This document shows, one piece after another, positions 23,552 through 35,034 of a DNA stretch of 64,000 nt. The notes below the pieces were generated by a model. The model saw only the letters and a list, made by a program, of their open reading frames with translations, did no database searches and was not told where the DNA came from. This stretch comes from Monodelphis domestica (Eukaryota > Chordata > Mammalia > Didelphimorphia > Didelphidae), in the NCBI RefSeq assembly GCF_027887165.1, contig NC_077229.1, forward strand, positions 370,631,501-370,695,500, read 5' to 3'. The translations under genes and the position numbers were made by a program. The first letter of the stretch is position 1, and each line of letters starts with the position of its first letter.

Positions 23552-25900
23552 CAGCCAAAGCAGTACTTAGATAAAAATGTATGTCCCTGGATGCTTATGC
23601 TAATAAATAGCAAAAAAGCTGATCAACCAATTGGGCATGCAACTGAAAAACCTAGAAAAATAACAAAATAAAAATCCAGAATCAATGATTAAATAGAAAT
23701 TCTTAAAAAATAAAAGAGGAGAAATTAATAAAATTGAAAGAAAGAGAACTATTAAATAAATTGAACATTGGTTAACTTGATTAAAAAGCAGAAAGAAAAA
23801 TCAAATTGCCAGTAGCAAAAATGAAAAGGGTGAATTACCCCCTAGTGAAGAGGAAATTAAAGTGGTTCTTATGAGATTTTCACCCAATTATATGACAATA
23901 TATGTGATAATCAAGGTGAAATGGATGAATATTTGCAAAAGTACAAATTGCCAAATTAAGAAAAGGAGAAATAGACTCCTTAAATAATTTAATCTCAGAA
24001 AAAGAATTTGAGCAAGCCATCAATGAACTCCCCAAGAAAAAATCCACTGGGCTAGATAAATTCACAACTGAATTCTATCTAACATTTAAGGAACAATTAA
24101 TCCTAATACTATTTAAAATATTTGGCAAAGTAGACACAAAGTCCTACCAAATAATTTTTTTGAGAAAGATGGTGCTGATACCTATGATAAGAAGACCAAA
24201 AACAGAGAAAGAAAGGTACAGACCAATTTCTTTAATAAACATTGATCCAAAAATCTTAAATAAAATGCTAGCAAAGATATTACAGCAATACTTCACAAGG
24301 ATTATTTGCTATCACCAGATGGGATTTATACCAGGAATGCAAGGTTGGTTTAATATTAGGAAAACTATTAGTATAACTGACCATATCAATAATGAAATGC
24401 ACAAAGACAATTGTCATCCTCGGTTACCGAGAGACTACTAAAACCACCACCAAAAATCACATGATTATCTCAATACATTCAGAAAGAGTCTTTAATAAAA
24501 TACAACAGCAAATCCTATTGAAAACATTGGGCCTTTCTTTAAAATAAGTAATATCTATATAAAACACTCAATAAGTATTATCTGCAATTGGGATAAATTA
24601 TAAGCCTTCAAATAACATATGGCATGAAACAAGGATGCCAATTATCACTACGATTATTAATATTGTACTGGAAATGTTAGATTTAGTGATAAGGGAAGAA
24701 AAATAAATTGAAGGAGTTAAAATAGACAACAAGGAAACTAAACCATCACACTTTGAAGATGATATGATGGTATTCCTAGAGAAGCCTAGTGAATCAAGTA
24801 TAAAAAAGTTGAAATAATTAATAACATTAGAAATGTTTCAGGATACCAAATAAACCCAAAATGAATCATTAGCATTTTTATGTGATCAACAAAATCCAGA
24901 AGCAAGATAGAAAGAGAAATCCCATCTAAAATTAATCTAGTTAACATATAATACTAGAGAATTTATTCACCAAGACAAAAACAATAATTATACGAAGAAA
25001 ATTATAAAACATTTTCACAGAAATAAAGTTAGATATAAAAAATTGGAAAAACATTGATTGCTCACGGCAGACTATGCTAATATAATAAAAATGACCATAC
25101 TAAATAAATTAATTTACTTATTCAGTGTCATGAAAATAAAACAACAAATGACTTTTAGAGAACTAGAAAAATTATAACAAAGTTCCTGTGGAAGAACAAA
25201 AGATAAAGAAAACCTAGTGAATTAATGAAAAATATGAAAGATGGCAGTCTATTAATATCACATCTCAAACTGTAATATAAATGAGTAATCTCCAAAATAA
25301 TCTGTTAATGACTGAGAAAGAGAATGGTGGATCAATCAAATAGATTAGGAGAAAATGACTTTAGAAATCTAGTGTTTGATAAATGCAAAGATCCCAGCTT
25401 TGGGGATAAAAACTCACTGTTTGACAAAAACTATTTGGAAAACTGGAGAACACTATGCCAAAAATTGAGTATAGACCAATATCTCATATCCATAATACCA
25501 AGTTAAAGATAAAATAAGTATATAATTTAGACTTAAAGGATGATACAATAAATAAATTAAGTCAATATAGAAATTAATATAAGTTAATATAGAAAGAGAC
25601 AGAGAACATTACAAGATGTAAAAGGAATTATTTTGACTATATTAAATAAAAAAATTTTTTATAAATAAAACCAATGTAACCAAAATCAGAAGGGAAGCAA
25701 TTTTTTATATTTATAAAAAATTCTGATGAAGAGATCTATTTTCTCAAATACATAGAGAATGAAGTCAAATTTATAAGACTATAATTCATTCCCCAAGTAA
25801 AAAATGGTCAAATTATATTGTAAGATTACAATTAATATCCAATAAAAATAATATTTCTCATAACATTAAACATTGTAATAGCCAAGCAGAGGAACAATGC
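23552..25900 (+). mobile_element. L1 LINE, 5'-truncated ORF2 copy
   Basis: Sense L1 beginning between the endonuclease and RT domains ('tggatgcttatgctaataaa', 'gggcatgcaactgaaa'). It carries 'aagaaaaaatccactgggct' (the K-K-S-P-G-P-D-G region). The frame at 24160-24441 reads RPISLINIDPKILNKMLAKI, then QMGFIPGMQGWFNIRK, diagnostic L1 RT fingers. The YADD block is degenerate near 24745-24770. The 3' part runs out near 25900 without a clear tail. Stops and frameshifts throughout. An extra ~45 bp interrupts it at 24397-24441. Confidence 0.85.
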
Positions 25901-25987
25901 AAAAATTTTTCACTCAGAAATGATATCCATTTCTTTTTATTAACTTGGCCATGATCCACAGTGTGAGTGCACATGGTTTTCAACAAG

Positions 25988-26545
25988 TAAAAGCTTTTTT
26001 CTTTTTTTTGGGGGGGGGGATTTACTTTTAAACATTATTTTATTTGGTCAATTTCAAACATTATTCATTAGATACAAAAATTATTTTCTTTTCCTCCCTC
26101 CCCTTCCACCACCCCTCCTATAGGCGACGCGCGATTCCACTCTCGTATCACATGTGTCCTTGATCAGAGCCCATTTCCATGTTGTTGGTATTTGCACTGG
26201 GATGTTCATTTAGAGTCTACATCCCCAATCATATCCCCTCGGCCCCTGTTATAAGGCAGTTGCCTTTCCTCATTGTTTTTACTCCCACAGTTTGTCCTCT
26301 GCTTGTGGATAGTGTTTTTTCTCATAAATTCTTGCATATTGTTCAGGGACATTGCATTAACACTAATGGAGAAGTCCATTACATTTGATTGTACCACAGT
26401 GTATCAGTCTCTGTGTACATTGTTCTCCTGGTTCTGCACCTTTTGCTCTGCATCACTTCTTGGAAGTTGTTCTAGTCTCCATGGAATTCCTCCACTTTAT
26501 TATTCCTTTGAGCACAATAGGATTCCATCACCGACTGTCTGTTTG
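25988..26545 (-). mobile_element. L1-type LINE 3' end, distinct subfamily
   Basis: Antisense, starting with a poly(T)/poly(G) stretch (25988-26019), the reverse of a 3' tail. Then come 'ctataggcgacgcgcgattc', 'cccatttccatgttgttggt', 'ttcagggacattgcattaac', 'gattgtaccacagtgtatca' and 'ctcctggttctgcacctttt'. The 'cacaataggattccatcacc' block aligns with the L1 3' region elsewhere in the window ('tagtattccatcac' type), so I call it L1, but the terminal ~400 bp differ from the other copies. It retains several CpGs. Open frames on both strands are shadows. Confidence 0.6.
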
Positions 26546-26794
26546 ATGAATATCTTCTGTCCAGGAATAAGCACTAAGAAGATGTGTTGCATAAAAGCAC
26601 AGGTATAACCTAGTTCAAACTATTTACTTCCTGGTGGGGGCAGTGTAGAGAGACAGGAAGAGGATCTGAATCATTAAATGTCAAAAAGAATTTTCAATAA
26701 TTGTTTCTACATATGCTTTTAAAATCATTTTAAATAAGTAATTCTAACAAAATCAAAATAAGGTAAGGCTCAAAATAACAAAATCATTCAAGTT
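26546..26794. other. Unassigned DNA
   Basis: Nothing recognised between the L1 end and the L3/CR1 fragment. Confidence 0.4.
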
Positions 26795-27240
26795 CTTCAC
26801 AATCAATGTTCCACTCTCTAGGTGTTTGCCAACCATTTATTTAATAATCCTTTCTAGAATGTCTCCAGGAAACTGGAACAACATTTGTTCATCCCTAGTT
26901 TTGTGCTTTATTTGTTTAAAATTTTCCATCTGACAATGGCTCATCTGTCATACCTGCACATTTTTAAGCCTTCTAGAATGCAGTTAATTTGGGATCTATT
27001 GGGCTTGAATTCATAGTTAGGTGCTTTCTTCCAATCTCTTAATTTATTTATTTCTGTATCAATTTCCTGTTCATCATTTTTGTTTTGCAGTTTCCAGCAT
27101 AACTGTCAATCTTCTTTGCAAAGAAACAAACAAAATAAAGAGTCCAAGAGGTCTATCTTCTATTTGCTAATAGTTACTGATGTTCCCTTCACACATAGAA
27201 AAGTGCTTTCTTTTCTATGATCCTCTTTTTCTTTCTCCTA
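26795..27240 (-). mobile_element. L3/CR1 LINE fragment
   Basis: The plus strand is the inverse of a CR1/L3 segment: 'aacatttgttcatccctagt', 'tctgacaatggctcatctgt', 'tagaatgcagttaatttggg', 'gggcttgaattcatag', 'taggtgctttcttccaatct' and 'tcaatttcctgttcatcatt'. This lies upstream, in element order, of the segment seen at 6.9-7.5 kb. Family call from memory. Confidence 0.6.
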
Positions 27241-27253
27241 AAGTAACTAATAA

Positions 27254-27257
<4 letters not shown>

Positions 27258-27299
<42 letters not shown>
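27258..27299. repeat. (TG)n microsatellite
   Basis: A pure TG run of about 21 units. It accounts for the Cys/Val repeat at the start of the open frame at 27260-27520. Confidence 0.97.
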
Positions 27300-27303
<4 letters not shown>

Positions 27304-29883
27304 CCTAACTTCCTTCCTTGGCATTAGTTCATTGTTCATACTATTTTATATAACCTACTCACTCTATATTCTTTATTTTCTCTTATTTTGTCCCTTGTTT
27401 TCATATTCTCTATCTTCTTCTTTACAAAGAAACAGACTGGTGAGATTTCTCTTTATTCCTAATAGCATCTTCAGACAAATGCTATATTTCCTCCTCATTT
27501 CAATTATTTCCCTTCTTTGAGACTCAAAATAAACATTATGTGTGAAATGATAGATAAGTCATTTAACTTCTATTCCTCATTTTTCCTTAGGTATAAAAGG
27601 AGCATCATAGTGCCAACACTTACCTTACAGGGAAGTTATAAGGAGAGATTCTCTACAAATCATAAAACACTATCTATACAATACTTAGTCTGCATGCTTT
27701 CAAGTTCTTATATTTGGCTAACATGGGAAAATAATTTGTAGCATATCAGGGCCATTGTCTTTCATATTATAGGCTCTTAGTGTATCATTGAAGGGCCAAA
27801 TATTCCATGACCTAAACATTTCCCAGAAAGGTCTCCAAAAACAGTAGCATTGAATCTTATACTTACATCCATTTAGGGGAAGATAACCCCATCCTATTTG
27901 GGTAAGAGACAATGAATGCAAGTGCTTTTAAAGCATACAGCTGCAATGCACAGATGCACAGGTCAAAATGTCTATACTCCCTATCCTCCTATCTCTATCC
28001 AAAATCCAATAAGAAACTATAAAGAAAATATGAACCTTCAGTTCACCTCCTATCTAGCCCATTCACCAGCCATTTGAGATTTTTTTCCAATGAATGGTTG
28101 GCCTTATAAATACATTTCTTATGCTCTGTTGAAAACTCTGTGGAATACATGGGAAATTGGCTTTTTGAAACTACATTTTTTTCTCTTTCTCCCTAGAAAT
28201 TCTAAATGGTTTCTTATTTTTGTGACCTTAACTTAGGTCCTGATCCTATCACTTTTTCAGCAACCAGGAGTCAGGGCCTCCCACTCTGTAGAAAGTAGAT
28301 CATTAATCACCTTAGCAGGAGGTCTCTCCCATGTCATCAATGATTCATATGGGCCACATCTCTAAGAGCCCAGTGTCTCCAACCACACTGTATCATTTGG
28401 CAGCAAAGGTCCTTTTTTGCACTCTAATCTAGCTTGTCAGATTCCTCTAAAAAGAAAGGAATTAGAGAAGATTTTCATGGTAGTTCTGCCTAACTACAGT
28501 AAGAATCTGAGCTTTTCTTAGCCCCATACATGTTAGGATAATTGTAGGCAGCTATCCATGACCTGCATCCTTCAGAAGCTGCTGAAAGTGCTAATTGTTT
28601 CTTAGAATAATGATAACTGCACTAGATAGACAATGTGAGAGGAATATAGAATCACTACAGTTCAAATCAAAAGAATTGCTTTTGTTAGCCTGTCTTTTCC
28701 CATTCTTTTCTGCGACATTGGTTGAGCCACTTCACATACTGGGATCTTAGATTCCTTCTCTTCTGAAACATGCTACTAAGAATTGAGAAGTAATTTCAAC
28801 TTTCAAAATAAGTGACTGAGAGAATGGCAATATTACTCATATTAATGGAGACATGATAAAGGGAATCTGTTGGAAGGAAAAAAGATCTTTCCTGAGAAAC
28901 ATTGTTCAGTTATCCCAGATATGTCATGTTATACCTCACTAGTATAGGTTCCAGCAAAAACTTACAAAATAACATATCTGGTGTCTCCATTTAAAATGAA
29001 ATGTTTTCCTCAATAGAGTAGAAGATTATGAGACTTTGGGTGACCTGGGAATATAATTCTTTTGGGGGAGGCAGGCAGGATGTATTTCTTAATTACACAG
29101 ATGATCTCTAAGTGTCCCTATATCAACTCCTACGTTAAACACATTGAAAATCAACTTTGCTAACATTACCCATCCCCAAGAATTTCTAAGAAGAGAATTC
29201 CCAACTTCAGCCCCTCAAACATTTTATATTCTTTAAAATTTCTTAGAAATCCACTTCAGCATGGAACATGAAGTAAAGTGTTGTTTGGTAAAATTTTTAT
29301 CACAATTTTATGACAATCTGAAGGAGAAAACTGCATGCTCCTAGGGTGCATCTGTCCTTTCCCCTGACATATTTAATATTTTTATTAATTATTCAACCCA
29401 TCTAGTAACTGGAACAAAAATCTAAGCTTGTGCATTACAAATTTACCTTTAACTTTTCTTTGATAGCTCTCCAGAACTTTGAAGCTTTGTGTGTCTGGCT
29501 GTAATTTCCCTAACAACTTTTGACCACTCAAAAACATCTAACATCTAACCTTTTGCTCACATTTCCCACTGGCAGATCAGCTGAAATTACTAACTCCTTT
29601 TTGTTTGTTTTAATTGTCATATCACTGGATCTAGGTATTCATTTTTTAATTTTGTAAATAGTCATTGATTTGGTTAAACTTGGTTACTTGTTTGCCATTT
29701 ATTTTATGCCTATTTCTATCACTGATGCCTCACACTGTTCTCTTCCCAATGCCAGACTACTATCCCCAGCAAGTCTTAGGTCTATACTTACTTCTTTACT
29801 ATTACAGAACCATACATTATATCCATTCTATGTTACTAAATATCATCATATTCAATAACCTTTCCCTTTTTTTCTGTTCCAGT

Positions 29884-29919
<36 letters not shown>

Positions 29920-30829
29920 CTCCCACATCCCAGATATACAGACACTATAAAGAGGGTAATTTAAGAAAAAAGGATCCACAACCTGATCACGTTCAAGTTC
30001 CAAAAGCTTTACTTAAAAAAAACAAAACAAAACAAAACAAAAAACTACACTAAACATTTTCTAAGACAGATCTTGTCACATTGTGGATAAACATTTTAAC
30101 AAAATTATACATTTTTTGCCTCCATCGTAATGCTGTAATAACATGGTTTTGGTACTTTTATCTCATATGTTGAAGATGAGGTCCTCTTAAAAATTCAACT
30201 TTAATCCTACGAATATGATTTACAGACTTAAGCTTGAATCAATTCTCTCATCCAGTTATTGGATTTCAAGTTCTAATGCATTTGATTCAAGTAGAGTTTG
30301 CAGGCTGATCTGCATTAAACACACAGAATGATAGAAGTATACATATACCCAATCTGTTCTATTTCAACCAAGGCCACTATACTAATCCTTGTCAGTTTTA
30401 GGAATTCAGAGAAGTGAATGTAGGAAGAAAATATCCTTGTCCATAACTACAAACTGATTCAGAATAGTCAGAAGTAGTAAGTCTGGATAAACGATTACAA
30501 TCATAGCAGAAAGACAAAGAGAGGGTTTTAAAAATGCATGTGTCTTGAATAAATATTCTAACAAGCTTTGAATAAACAAAGAACAACCTAGATAATACCC
30601 AGAAGGATCAAATTCTCAGACATCAATGTCTCAGCATTTAATGAAACCAACCACTCCAGTTTTATTTTTTTTTCTGTCTAGTTGCTTTAATGCTTCCATT
30701 TTGGTGGAAGGAGGGTAATATGATAAGATTCCCTAACTTCTCTAGACTAAAGCATTTCTCTGTACTGGAGTGAAGTGTTGTGATGAATTTCCTTGATCAA
30801 GTGGTTGATTTATAACATTATATAAAATA
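27300..30829. other. Unassigned DNA with simple repeats
   Basis: No gene or clear repeat family is recognised in 3.5 kb. A (CA)n run lies at 29887-29918. An (AAAAC)n tract at about 30015-30045 looks like a decayed poly(A) tail, but no element body could be identified to its left. Confidence 0.45.
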
Positions 30830-32225
30830 AAATCAAAGGATTTTTTCTTATTTATTTTATTTTATTGTCTTCATTTCCAACTTCTTTCTTTCTTTTTCCC
30901 CCCTACCTATGGAGAAGCCAAGAAATATGTAGCCATTGCACATATGAATCATACAAAATATATTTCTACATTAATAATGAAAGAAAATCAAAGTATCTTT
31001 CTGAGGGTATATCATTAGGTCTTAGGAGATTTGGTCCAATTTAGAGATTGTATAGATAAGAGACCTTAAGTCTTTTACAATTGTTGATCTTCACAATATT
31101 TCTATTACTTTATACATTGTACTCCTAGTTTTTCTAGCTTTACTTTATATCAGTTCAACTGTCCTCCCAGGGCATTTTTATAGCTAAAACTATCTCTTTT
31201 ATCATTCCTTTTAGTACAATAGTATTCCATTGCTTTCCTACACCATAACTTCTACCATTTCCCAACTGTAATATTTATTGGGAAAGAAAAATGGGGGATA
31301 ATGGGAGGTTTGTAGCAGGGTATGGAGGAGTTGAGGGAAGAGAGGGTATATTTCTTGTGATGCAAGGGAGGGAGATGCCCCCTGCCCAGAGGAAGCAACA
31401 GGGGTCTGATAAGGATTGTTTGTTGTAGAATGACTGAACTGAAGTTCAGCTCTCTATATGACCAGAAAAAATAGTCCACCTATCTGACTGCAAATTCAAA
31501 TAATATACAGTTTAGTAACCAGTTGGAATTGGAGTTTTTTCTCAGCTTCAGACCAGAGGCAAGGCCCCAGAGGCTGGCAGAGGGTTTGTTCCACTCCCGT
31601 CTACTCTATATCAGTCCAGTTTTGTATAATTCAGAATCTTAGCAGTAGATAGAAAGCAAACAAGAACAGTTCTAACCTTCAGAAGAGATTGGGCTTGAAT
31701 CTTCAGGCTGAACCAAGAAAGAGGTGGCACACCACACCAGACTGGGCTGAACAACCTCCTCTCTCCTCCAACACCAGGAAGCCAGTCCCACATGGCAGGA
31801 AGGAAGTGCTAGTCACAAGACCCAACTGCCACTCCCAGTTGGCCCTTCCCCCACCAACTGTCAGTCTTGTTTCCTTTCCACACAACTGATAAGTCTCCCC
31901 TCAGTTTGCAGTATCTTGCTATCAGAAAGTGGTGCCAAATATGTATGACATATGAGTAATTTTCCTTTTTTATATTTTTGGGATATAGTTATAAAAATAG
32001 TATTGTTAAGTCAAAGAGTATGCAAAGTTTTAAAGTATGTTAGAAATAATTTCTAATTTTTCTATAGAATGGTCGGTCTAGTTCTTAATTACACTTAATT
32101 GTGTATTTGTGTACCTTTTCCACTATTCCTTTCAGGATTAGTCATTTTTCCTTTTCTGTCATCTTAGTAAATCTAATAGGTATAAATTGGTATGTATCTA
32201 TATCTATATCTATCTATATCCATAT
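30830..32225 (-). mobile_element. L1 LINE 3' end, interrupted by an LTR
   Basis: Antisense L1: T-rich start, 'catatgaatcatacaaaata', 'attgtactcctagtttttct', 'agtacaatagtattccattg', and 'tctaccatttcccaac' up to 31266. It resumes after the LTR with 'tgataagtctcccctcagtt', 'gaatggtcggtctagttctt' and 'tctgtcatcttagtaaatct'. The two halves are continuous once the LTR and its 4-bp duplication are discounted. A (TATC/ATCTAT)n tract (about 32190-32250) ends the copy. Confidence 0.75.
31263..31886 (-). mobile_element. Solo LTR with 4-bp target duplication (family C)
   Basis: The LTR spans 31267-31882 (616 bp), from TGTAATATTT to TTTCCACA, flanked on both sides by CAAC (31263-31266 and 31883-31886). 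A 'tttatt' near the left end is the reverse of an AATAAA-type signal, so the LTR reads on the minus strand. A 4-bp duplication fits gammaretrovirus-like (ERV1-type) integration. There is no internal region, so it is a solo LTR. It is younger than the L1 it interrupts. Confidence 0.85.
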
Positions 32226-32239
32226 CTACATCTATATCT

Positions 32240-33060
32240 ATATCTATCTTTTTAAAAGTTCTGGATTCTCCTGAAAAGTTTGTTTGCTTCTGAGCTCTTC
32301 CTTTCTTAATCTGTCTCCCTTCTTCCTCCCATTTCTTTTAACCCCTTCCTCTCCTATTTCCTTGTTGGGTTAGATATATATTTTAAACCCAACTGAATGT
32401 ATAGCTATGAGTATGTGTTTGAGTATTCTTCCTTCTTTGAAGCAATATGAATGAGATGAGGCTGAAACTCCTCCCATTTTGACTCCATTTCAAAAACTCC
32501 TCATATATTTCTTCTTTTAAAAATAATTTCTTCTATTCTTCCTTTTCCCCCTTCCTTTTTACCTTCCATTTTTTAAGCCTTCCATTTTGCATTCGAGATC
32601 ATAACACCTTAGCAATGTCAAATATGTTCTCTATCTAATGAGACTCCTTTTAGTTGCTTGAATATGACAAGTTTTTAAAAAGTTGATCTATAATCTTCCT
32701 ATTTGGGTATTTAAACAGTTCCACCTTATTAAATTTAGCATAATTTCTCACTTATGGTTTCATTTTTTATGTTATGATTTTTGTTTGAATATAAATTTCA
32801 TATTTGGCTCTTGTCTTACATCATATTTATATGAAAATCATCCAATTAAATATCCATTTCCTCCCCTTACCCAAATCATTTTACTTAATTTTCCTGGGCA
32901 GGCTCTTCATGAATGTAATCGTAGCTCCTCTGTATTCCAGAATGTCCTTTCCCAAGCCCTCTGCTTCTTTAACATGGAATCCCCTGAATCTTGTGTGATC
33001 CTACCAAGAAACTGGGGATTTTTTGTCAATTTCTACTTTGCTGTCTAGTTCTAAGATATC
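32240..33060 (-). mobile_element. L1 LINE, 5' (ORF1-side) portion
   Basis: Antisense L1 from the ORF1 side. 'gaaaatcatccaattaaata', 'ttaattttcctgggcaggct', 'ccagaatgtcctttcccaag' and 'tcttgtgtgatcctac' parallel 48.95-49.19 kb of the fuller antisense L1. It follows the 3'-end copy directly after a simple repeat. Either the L1 lost its middle by deletion or these are two insertions. The 121-codon plus-strand open frame here is a shadow. Confidence 0.65.
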
Positions 33061-33229
33061 TATTGTTTCCTTTATACTTCTCTCCACCCCCAGAGTGCTT
33101 TAGTCTTTTAAACAGTATTTTTATTTTTTTTACTAATATAATTTATTTCCAAGTATTTCAGACCCACTTTCTCTGCATCATAGAAGGCATTATCCAGCAA
33201 ACAGATATGTATGTATAAATTATGTCTTT

Positions 33230-33870
33230 CATATTTCCATTTTTCAGATCATTCTCTAGAAATGATTCACAAGTTGTTCTTCAAATATTAAATCTACAGA
33301 TGTACATAAAGTTCTCTTGCTTCTACTCAATTCCATAGTTTGTTTGACCATTGGTGGACATTATTATTTCCAGTTCTTTGACACTCCAATGAGAACTGCA
33401 ATAAATACTTTGTCACATGAAGATTCTTTTCCTTTTCCACTGATCTCCTTAGGAAACAGATCCAGAAAAATAGTTTTATAACTCTCTAGGATTAATTCCA
33501 AATTGCTCTCCAAAATGGTTATCAGTTCAAAGTTCCACAAGCACTGACATTTAGGTTCCCATTTTTCACATCCATTTCAACATTTTTTATCTTTCCCTTT
33601 TAGCATTTTAGTTCTAATGTGTGGGATGTGTGAGAAAATATGGAGAATTGTTTGAGTTTGTATTTCTCTAATCAGTAGGGATTTAGAGCATTTTTAATAT
33701 ATGGATATATTGCTTTGATTTCTTCAAATTAAAAATTACCTGTTCATATGTTTTCCCCATTTATCAATTGGGAGATGGCTCTTATTTTTATAAATTTGTC
33801 CCTGATTGTTGTCTTGGAAACTAGTTTTGATGATCAAAAGGTTTTCTTATTCATAGTGGTATTGTATGAT
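33230..33870 (-). mobile_element. L1 LINE 3' region, old copy
   Basis: Antisense L1-like: 'gttctttgacactccaatga', 'gcaataaatactttgtcaca', 'aattgctctccaaaatggtt', 'tttagttctaatgtgtggga', 'ttgtatttctctaatcagta' and 'tgttcatatgttttccccat'. The order matches the ORF2 3' end as inverted elsewhere in the window, but it is more diverged. Confidence 0.6.
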
Positions 33871-33924
33871 ATTTATCTTCCTTTATATGTTGTGCTCCTC
33901 TATCTACTCACTTCATTTTTCATC

Positions 33925-34730
33925 AGTTTGTATCAGTCTTTCTAGGTCTTTCTGAACCCATTCTGCTTGTCATTTTTATGATGTAATAATATTCCATTAC
34001 AACCACACACTACAACTTTTTCATCTATTCCCTAAGTATTGGACAAACTCTTGGGTTCTAATTCTTTGCCACTACCCAATCAGCTGCTAAAAATATTTTG
34101 GTGCAGGTAGATCCTTTCCCCTTATATTTGATCTCTTTGGGATACAATCCTAATAGTGGCATTGCTTAATCAAAGGTTATTTGTGCCCTTTGAGCCTGGT
34201 TCCAATCAGTTTACAATTCTACCAACAATGTATTCATGTACTAATTTCCCCACATCCCTTCCAACACTTATCATTTTCCTTTTAGGTTATCTTACTCAAT
34301 CTATAGATTTAATGTAGTATCTCAGAACTGTTTTAATCAGCATTTTTCGTATCAATAGTGATTTTAAGTAATTTTTCAAATGACTATGGATATTTTTAAC
34401 TTCTTCATTTAAGAACATCTGTTGACAATTTTTTCAACTGAAGAATGCATATGATTCTTGTGTAATCTCCTTAGTGTGTAATTTAAAATTTCACATCAAT
34501 GTTTATTAGTGAAATTTGTCTATAGTTTTATTTAAGTTTTAGCTCTTCCTGGTTTATGTAATAATACCATATTTGTGTTATAAAAATGATTTTATAAGAA
34601 TTCCCTCTTCCCTTAGTTCTTTGATGCTTTGTTCAACTTCTTTTGCGGTAATGGGGTTGTTTAAGTATTCTATTTCCTCTTTATATATATAAGTATATAT
34701 ATATATATATATTTATGTATATACTTAGTA
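33925..34730 (-). mobile_element. L1 LINE, internally deleted copy
   Basis: Antisense L1. It covers the 3' end and ORF2 tail ('taatattccattacaaccac', 'tcctaatagtggcattgctt', 'tcagaactgttttaatcagc'). It then jumps to the RT region ('gtctatagttttatttaagt', 'taccatatttgtgttataaa', 'ggggttgtttaagtattcta') without the intervening ORF2. It ends in an AT-rich simple repeat (34681-34728). Confidence 0.65.
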
Positions 34731-35034
34731 ATCACCACCACCAAAATTTTTTAATTAAAATGCATAAGATTATGTATAAGACCACAAACTTCATATAGTT
34801 CACAATTCATTTAAAATATGTAAATTACATATACTAATATAAACATCCTCTACTTTTAAAATCCTTTTTGATTTGTTTTACTTGGATATTTTTTTCTTGA
34901 ATTTGTAGTTATTTTCTTTTAATGTAATCATAGCATATATTATTCTTGTTTCCAAGTCTTTATATATTTACCCTATATTTCTTATATTTCTAATATTTGT
35001 CATTTCAATACCGTAATGTAATCCATTTGATTAT
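34731..35034. other. Unassigned AT-rich DNA
   Basis: Very AT-rich stretch between two L1 copies of opposite orientation. Nothing recognised. Confidence 0.4.

Noticed and set aside
32683-33048. 121-codon plus-strand open frame
   Set aside because: It lies antisense to an L1 fragment whose minus-strand text is recognisable.
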